From the NCBI GenBank assembly GCA_947568835.1, contig OX387602.1, forward strand, positions 32,728,742 to 32,792,741: a stretch of 64,000 nucleotides of DNA. The letters run 5' to 3'. Below, piece after piece: positions 56,195-64,000 of this stretch (positions are counted from its first letter, which is position 1; each line of letters starts with the position of its first letter). The stretch comes from Protonemura montana. Taxonomy: Eukaryota; Arthropoda; Insecta; Plecoptera; Nemouridae. The notes below the pieces were generated by a model. The model was not told the DNA's origin, ran no database searches, and saw only the letters and a program-made list of their open reading frames with translations. Position numbers and translations under genes: made by a program.

Positions 56195-59100
56195 AGCAAG
56201 CGCCATCTAGTAACACCTAGCTTGAATACACATTGCCGGCCTCGTTTGCTCAGCAGCAAGCGCCATCTAGTAACACCTAGCTTGAATACACATTGCCGGC
56301 CTCGTTTGCTCAGCAGCAAGCGCCATCTAGTAACACCTAGCTTGAATACACATTGCCGGCCTCGTTTGCTCAGCAGCAAGCGCCATCTAGTAACACCTAG
56401 CTTGAATACACATTGCCGGCCTCGTTTGCTCAGCAGCAAGCGCCATCTAGTAACACCTAGCTTGAATACACATTGCCGGCCTCGTTTGCTCAGCAGCAAG
56501 CGCCATCTAGTAACACCTAGCTTGAATACACATTGCCGGCCTCGTTTGCTCAGCAGCAAGCGCCATCTAGTAACACCTAGCTTGAATACACATTGCCGGC
56601 CTCGTTTGCTCAGCAGCAAGCGCCATCTAGTGACACCTAGCTTGAATACACATTGCCGGCCTCGTTTGCTCAGAAGCAAGCGCCATCTAGTAACACCTAG
56701 CTTGAATACACATTGCCGGCCTCGTTTGCTCAGCAGCAAGCGCCATCTAGTAACACCTAGCTTGAATACACATTGCCGGCCTCGTTTGCTCAGCAGCAAG
56801 CGCCATCTAGTAACACCTAGCTTGAATACACATTGCCGGCCTCGTTTGCTCAGCAGCAAGCGCCATCTAGTAACACCTAGCTTGAATACACATTGCCGGC
56901 CTCGTTTGCTCAGCAGCAAGCGCCATCTAGTAACACCTTGCTTGAATACACATTGCCGGCCTCGTTTGCTCAGCAGCAAGCGCCATCTAGTAACACCTAG
57001 CTTGAATACACATTGCCGGCCTCGTTTGCTCAGCAGCAAGCGCCATCTAGTAACACCTAGCTTGAATACACATTGCCGGCCTCGTTTGCTCAGCAGCAAG
57101 CGCCATCTAGTAACACCTTGCTTGAATACACATTGCCGGCCTCGTTTGCTCAGCAGCAAGCGCCATCTAGTAACACCTAGCTTGAATACACATTGCCGGC
57201 CTCGTTTGCTCAGCAGCAAGCGCCATCTAGTAACACCTAGCTTGAATACACATTGCCGGCCTCGTTTGCTCAGCAGAAAGCGCCATCTAGTAACACCTAG
57301 CTTGAATACACGTTGCCGGCCTCGTTTGCTCAGCAGCAAGCGCCATCTAGTAACACCTAGCTTGAATACACATTGCCGGCCTCGTTTGCTCAGCAGCAAG
57401 CGCCATCTAGTAACACCTAGCTTGAATACACATTGCCGGCCTCGTTTGCTCAGCAGCAAGCGCCATCTAGTAACACCTAGCTTGAATACACATTGCCGGC
57501 CTCGTTTGCTCAGCAGCAAGCGCCATCTAGTAACACCTAGCTTGAATACACATTGCCGGCCTCGTTTGCTCAGCAGCAAGCGCCATCTAGTAACACCTAG
57601 CTTGAATACACATTGCCGGCCTCGTTTGCTCAGCAGCAAGCGCCATCTAGTAACACCTAGCTTGAATACACATTGCCGGCCTCGTTTGCTCAGCAGCAAG
57701 CGCCATCTAGTAACACCTAGCTTGAATACACATTGCCGGCCTCGTTTGCTCAGCAGCAAGCGCCATCTAGTAACACCTAGCTTGAATACACATTGCCGGC
57801 CTCGTTTGCTCAGCAGCAAGCGCCATCTAGTAACACCTAGCTTGAATACACATTGCCGGCCTCGTTTGCTCAGCAGCAAGCGCCATCTAGTAACACCTAG
57901 CTTGAATACACATTGCCGGCCTCGTTTGCTCAGCAGCAAGCGCCATCTAGTAACACCTAGCTTGAATACACATTGCCGGCCTCGTTTGCTCAGCAGCAAG
58001 CGCCATCTAGTAACACCTAGCTTGAATACACATTGCCGGCCTCGTTTGCTCAGCAGCAAGCGCCATCTAGTAACACCTAGCTTGAATACACATTGCCGGC
58101 CTCGTTTGCTCAGCAGCAAGCGCCATCTAGTAACACCTAGCTTGAATACACATTGCCGGCCTCGTTTGCTCAGCAGCAAGCGCCATCTAGTAACACCTAG
58201 CTTGAATACACATTGCCGGCCTCGTTTGCTCAGCAGCAAGCGCCATCTAGTAACACCTAGCTTGAATACACATTGCCGGCCTCGTTTGCTCAGCAGCAAG
58301 CGCCATCTAGTAACACCTAGCTTGAATACACATTGCCGGCCTCGTTTGCTCAGCAGCAAGCGCCATCTAGTAACACCTAGCTTGAATACACATTGCCGGC
58401 CTCGTTTGCTCAGAAGCAAGCGCCATCTAGTAACACCTAGCTTGAATACACATTGCCGGCCTCGTTTGCTCAGCAGCAAGCGCCATCTAGTAACACCTAG
58501 CTTGAATACACATTGCCGGCCTCGTTTGCTCAGCAGCAAGCGCCATCTAGTAACACCTAGCTTGAATACACATTGCCGGCCTCGTTTGCTCAGCAGCAAG
58601 CGCCATCTAGTAACACCTAGCTTGAATACACATTGCCGGCCTCGTTTGCTCAGCAGCAAGCGCCATCTAGTAACACCTAGCTTGAATACACATTGCCGGC
58701 CTCGTTTGCTCAGCAGCAAGCGCCATCTAGTAACACCTAGCTTGAATACACATTGCCGGCCTCGTTTGCTCAGCAGCAAGCGCCATCTAGTAACACCTAG
58801 CTTGAATACACATTGCCGGCCTCGTTTGCTCAGCAGCAAGCGCCATCTAGTAACACCTAGCTTGAATACACATTGCCGGCCTCGTTTGCTCAGCAGCAAG
58901 CGCCATCTAGTAACACCTAGCTTGAATACACATTGCCGGCCTCGTTTGCTCAGCAGCAAGCGCCATCTAGTAACACCTAGCTTGAATACACATTGCCGGC
59001 CTCGTTTGCTCAGCAGCAAGCGCCATCTAGTAACACCTAGCTTGAATACACATTGCCGGCCTCGTTTGCTCAGCAGCAAGCGCCATCTAGTAACACCTAG

Positions 59101-59315
59101 CTTGAATACACATTGCCGGCCTCGTTTGCTCAGCAGCAAGCGCCATCTAGTAACACCTAGCTTGAATACACATTGCCGGCCTCGTTTGCTCAGCAGCAAG
59201 CGCCATCTAGTAACACCTAGCTTGAATACACATTGCCGGCCTCGTTTGCTCAGCAGCAAGCGCCATCTAGTGACACCTAGCTTGAATACACATTGCCGGC
59301 CTCGTTTGCTCAGCA
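56195..59315. repeat. 60-bp array (about 52 almost identical copies)
   Basis: Unit CAGCAAGCGCCATCTAGTAA ... CACCTAGCTTGAATACACAT ... TGCCGGCCTCGTTTGCT. The period is 20 codons without stops in one frame per strand, giving open frames of over 1,000 codons both ways. Only about ten substitutions in 3.1 kb. Confidence 0.99.
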
Positions 59316-59344
59316 GACAGTGAACATTAAAACAGTGTCTCTCT

Positions 59345-62300
59345 GTAACTCCAGAGCGCTTAGATCGCTGCCATGGATTCCAGAGTGCTTAGATCGCTGT
59401 CATAGATTCCAGAGTGCTTAGATCGCTGTCATGGATTCCAGAGTGCTTAGATCGCTGTCATGGATTCCAGAGTGCTTAGATCGCTGCCATGGATTCCAGA
59501 GTGCTTAGATCGCTGTCATGGATTCCAGAGCGCTTAGATCGCTGCCATGGATTCCAGAGTGCTTAGATCGCTGTCATAGATTCCAGAGTGCTTAGATCGC
59601 TGTCATGGATTCCAGAGTGCTTAGATCGCTGTCATGGATTCCAGAGTGCTTAGATCGCTGCCATGGATTCCAGAGTGCTTAGATCGCTGTCATGGATTCC
59701 AGAGTGCTTAGATCGCTGTCATGGATTCCAGAGTGCTTAGATCGCTGTCATGGATTCCAGAGTGCTTAGATCGCTGTCATGGATTCCAGAGTGCTTAGAT
59801 CGCTGTCATGGATTCCAGAGTGCTTAGATCGCTGTCATGGATTCCAGAGTGCTTAGATCGCTGTCATGGATTCCAGAGTGCTTAGATCGCTGTCATGGAT
59901 TCCAGAGTGCTTAGATCGCTGTCATGGATTCCAGAGTGCTTAGATCGCTGTCATGAATTCCAGAGTGCTTAGATCGCTGTCATGGATTCCAGAGTGCTTA
60001 GATCGCTGTCATGGATTCCAGAGTGCTTAGATCGCTGTCATGGATTCCAGAGTGCTTAGATCGCTGTCATGGATTCCAGAGTGCTTAGATCGCTGTCATG
60101 GATTCCAGAGTGCTTAGATCGCTGTCATGGATTCCAGAGTGCTTAGATCGCTGTCATGGATTCCAGAGTGCTTAGATCGCTGTCATGGATTCCAGAGTGC
60201 TTAGATCGCTGTCATAGATTCCAGAGTGCTTAGATCGCTGCCATGGATTCCAGAGTGCTTAGATCGCTGCCATGGATTCCAGAGTGCTTAGATCGCTGTC
60301 ATGGATTCCAGAGTGCTTAGATCGCTGTCATGGATTCCAGAGTGCTTAGATCGCTGTCATGGATTCCAGAGTGCTTAGATCGCTGCCATGGATTCCAGAG
60401 TGCTTAGATCGCTGCCATGGATTCCAGAGTGCTTAGATCGCTGTCATGGATTCCAGAGTGCTTAGATCGCTGCCATGGATTCCAGAGTGCTTAGATCGCT
60501 GTCATGGATTCCAGAGTGCTTAGATCGCTGTCATGGATTCCAGAGTGCTTAGATCGCTGTCATGGATTCCAGAGTGCTTAGATCGCTGTCATGGATTCCA
60601 GAGTGCTTAGATCGCTGTCATGGATTCCAGAGTGCTTAGATCGCTGTCATGGATTCCAGAGTGCTTAGATCGCTGTCATGGATTCCAGAGTGCTTAGATC
60701 GCTGTCATGGATTCCAGAGTGCTTAGATCGCTGTCATGGATTCCAGAGTGCTTAGATTGCTGTCATGGATTCCAGAGTGCTTAGATCGCTGTCATAGATT
60801 CCAGAGTGCTTAGATCGCTGCCATGGATTCCAGAGTGCTTAGATCGCTGCCATGGATTCCAGAGTGCTTAGATCGCTGTCATGGATTCCAGAGTGCTTAG
60901 ATCGCTGTCATGGATTCCAGAGTGCTTAGATCGCTGCCATGGATTCCAGAGTGCTTAGATCGCTGTCATGGATTCCAGAGTGCTTAGATCGCTGCCATGG
61001 ATTCCAGAGTGCTTAGATCGCTGCCATGGATTCCAGAGTGCTTAGATCGCTGTCATGGATTCCAGAGTGCTTAGATCGCTGTCATGGATTCCAGAGTGCT
61101 TAGATCGCTGCCATGGATTCCAGAGTGCTTAGATCGCTGTCATGGATTCCAGAGCGCTTAGATCGCTGTCATGGATTCCAGAGCGCTTAGATCGCTGGCA
61201 TGGATTCCAGAGTGCTTAGATCGCTGTCATGGATTCCAGAGTGCTTAGATCGCTGTCATAGATTCCAGAGTGCTTAGATCGCTGTCATGGATTCCAGAGT
61301 GCTTAGATCGCTGCCATGGATTCCAGAGTGCTTAGATCGCTGTCATGGATTCCAGAGTGCTTAGATCGCTGTCATGGATTCCAGAGTGCTTAGATCGCTG
61401 TCATGGATTCCAGAGTGCTTAGATCGCTGTCATGGATTCCAGAGTGCTTAGATCGCTGTCATAGATTCCAGAGTGCTTAGATCGCTGCCATGGATTCCAG
61501 AGTGCTTAGATCGCTGTCATGGATTCCAGAGTGCTTAGATCGCTGTCATGGATTCCAGAGTGCTTAGATCGCTGTCATGGATTCCAGAGCGCTTAGATCG
61601 CTGCCATGGATTCCAGAGTGCTTAGATCGCTGTCATAGATTCCAGAGTGCTTAGATCGCTGTCATGGATTCCAGAGTGCTTAGATCGCTGTCATGGATTC
61701 CAGAGTGCTTAGATCGCTGTCATGGATTCCAGAGTGCTTAGATCGCTGTCATGGATTCCAGAGTGCTTAGATCGCTGTCATGGATTCCAGAGTGCTTAGA
61801 TCGCTGTCATGGATTCCAGAGTGCTTAGATCGCTGTCATGGATTCCAGAGTGCTTAGATCGCTGTCATGGATTCCAGAGTGCTTAGATCGCTGTCATGGA
61901 TTCCAGAGTGCTTAGATCGCTGTCATAGATTCCAGAGTGCTTAGATCGCTGTCATGGATTCCAGAGTGCTTAGATCGCTGTCATGGATTCCAGAGTGCTT
62001 AGATCGCTGTCATGGATTCCAGAGTGCTTAGATCGCTGTCATGGATTCCAGAGTGCTTAGATCGCTGTCATGGATTCCAGAGTGCTTAGATCGCTGTCAT
62101 GGATTCCAGAGTGCTTAGATCGCTGCCATGGATTCCAGAGTGCTTAGATCGCTGTCATGGATTCCAGAGTGCTTAGATCGCTGTCATGGATTCCAGAGTG
62201 CTTAGATCGCTGTCATGGATTCCAGAGTGCTTAGATCGCTGTCATGGATTCCAGAGTGCTTAGATCGCTGTCATGGATTCCAGAGTGCTTAGATCGCTGT

Positions 62301-64000
62301 CATGGATTCCAGAGTGCTTAGATCGCTGTCATGGATTCCAGAGTGCTTAGATCGCTGTCATGGATTCCAGAGTGCTTAGATCGCTGTCATAGATTCCAGA
62401 GTGCTTAGATCGCTGCCATGGATTCCAGAGTGCTTAGATCGCTGCCATGGATTCCAGAGTGCTTAGATCGCTGTCATGGATTCCAGAGTGCTTAGATCGC
62501 TGTCATGGATTCCAGAGTGCTTAGATCGCTGCCATGGATTCCAGAGTGCTTAGATCGCTGCCATGGATTCCAGAGTGCTTAGATCGCTGCCATGGATTCC
62601 AGAGTGCTTAGATCGCTGTCATGGATTCCAGAGTGCTTAGATCGCTGCCATGGATTCCAGAGTGCTTAGATCGCTGTCATGGATTCCAGAGTGCTTAGAT
62701 CGCTGTCATGGATTCCAGAGTGCTTAGATCGCTGTCATGGATTCCAGAGTGCTTAGATCGCTGTCATGGATTCCAGAGTGCTTAGATCGCTGTCATGGAT
62801 TCCAGAGTGCTTAGATCGCTGTCATGGATTCCAGAGTGCTTAGATCGCTGTCATGGATTCCAGAGTGCTTAGATCGCTGTCATGGATTCCAGAGTGCTTA
62901 GATCGCTGTCATGGATTCCAGAGTGCTTAGATCGCTGTCATGGATTCCAGAGTGCTTAGATCGCTGTCATGGATTCCAGAGTGCTTAGATCGCTGTCATG
63001 GATTCCAGAGTGCTTAGATCGCTGTCATGGATTCCAGGGTGCTTAGATCGCTGTCATGGATTCCAGAGTGCTTAGATCGCTGTCATGGATTCCAGAGTGC
63101 TTAGATCGCTGTCATGGATTCCAGAGTGCTTAGATCGCTGTCATGGATTCCAGAGTGCTTAGATCGCTGTCATGGATTCCAGAGTGCTTAGATCGCTGTC
63201 ATGGATTCCAGAGTGCTTAGATCGCTGTCATAGATTCCAGAGTGCTTAGATCGCTGCCATGGATTCCAGAGTGCTTAGATCGCTGCCATGGATTCCAGAG
63301 TGCTTAGATCGCTGTCATGGATTCCAGAGTGCTTAGATCGCTGTCATGGATTCCAGAGTGCTTAGATCGCTGCCATGGATTCCAGAGTGCTTAGATCGCT
63401 GTCATGGATTCCAGAGTGCTTAGATCGCTGCCATGGATTCCAGAGTGCTTAGATCGCTGTCATGGATTCCAGAGTGCTTAGATCGCTGTCATGGATTCCA
63501 GAGTGCTTAGATCGCTGTCATGGATTCCAGAGTGCTTAGATCGCTGTCATAGATTCCAGAGTGCTTAGATCGCTGTCATAGATTCCAGAGTGCTTAGATC
63601 GCTGTCATGGATTCCAGAGTGCTTAGATCGCTGTCATGGATTCCAGAGTGCTTAGATCGCTGCCATGGATTCCAGAGTGCTTAGATCGCTGTCATGGATT
63701 CCAGAGTGCTTAGATCGCTGTCATGGATTCCAGAGTGCTTAGATCGCTGCCATGGATTCCAGAGTGCTTAGATCGCTGTCATGGGTTCCAGAGTGCTTAG
63801 ATCGCTGTCATGGATTCCAGAGTGCTTAGATCGCTGTCATGGATTCCAGAGTGCTTAGATCGCTGTCATAGATTCCAGAGTGCTTAGATCGCTGTCATGG
63901 ATTCCAGAGTGCTTAGATCGCTGCCATGGATTCCAGAGTGCTTAGATCGCTGTCATGGATTCCAGAGTGCTTAGATCGCTGTCATGGATTCCAGAGTGCT
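59345..64000. repeat. 29-bp array (about 160 copies), running off the right edge
   Basis: Unit CCAGAGTGCTTAGATCGCTG followed by TCATGGATT. Variation is mostly TCATGG, CCATGG or TCATAG; the variant order suggests larger repeated blocks. Confidence 0.99.

Noticed and set aside
56119..59323. Two proteins of over 1,000 residues on opposite strands
   Set aside because: Both are the same 60-bp repeat read in each direction; open only because 60 is a multiple of three and the unit lacks stops.

Overview
This is eukaryotic nuclear DNA, most likely from an arthropod and probably a crustacean. Every gene is split by GT-AG introns. Three genes encode arthropod-type troponin C, with EF-hands II and IV intact and I and III degenerate. 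One gene encodes an arthropod-type laccase. An interstitial CCTAA/TTAGG block matches the arthropod telomere repeat. The species cannot be fixed from the sequence. By my own tally of array boundaries, roughly 60% of the window is tandem repeat, so most long open frames are artefacts of repeat units whose length is a multiple of three (or whose units lack stops). The real coding sequence is in short exons, which I joined by splice-site phase.

Layout, left to right. 1-9570: minus-strand SLC6 neurotransmitter transporter, seven coding exons (TM1-9); its C-terminus lies off the left edge and its introns are filled with 36-bp, 15-bp, 5-bp and 41-bp arrays. 9573-15610: arrays of 41, 34, 15, 20 and 12 bp separated by short unique stretches. 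15611-17354: the last three exons of a plus-strand calpain (domain III). 17626-19931: a 34-bp array in which nearly every unit carries AATAAA. 20259-25903: minus-strand INO80B (chromatin-remodelling subunit), convergent with the calpain, six coding exons including a separate HIT zinc-finger exon; its introns hold non-LTR retrotransposon remnants and a possible decayed hammerhead ribozyme. 25904-27812: mostly unique intergenic DNA. 27813-35861: complete plus-strand laccase-type multicopper oxidase, 11 exons and 699 codons. 36742-50195: three complete plus-strand troponin C genes, each with six coding exons and identical exon phases. 50196-64000: no gene seen, almost entirely 9, 16, 41, 60 and 29-bp arrays.

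The genes do not form a pathway. The troponin C genes are a local paralogue cluster for muscle calcium sensing; genes 1 and 3 share even an intronic 78-bp array. The other genes (membrane transport, protease, chromatin, cuticle or phenol oxidation) are ordinary neighbours. The most unusual material is in the repeats: a 5S rRNA-like 91-bp repeat that seems to have given rise to a 15-bp satellite, a tandem poly(A)-signal array between convergent genes, one 41-bp hairpin repeat used at four loci in both orientations, and tandem duplication of a laccase splice acceptor.
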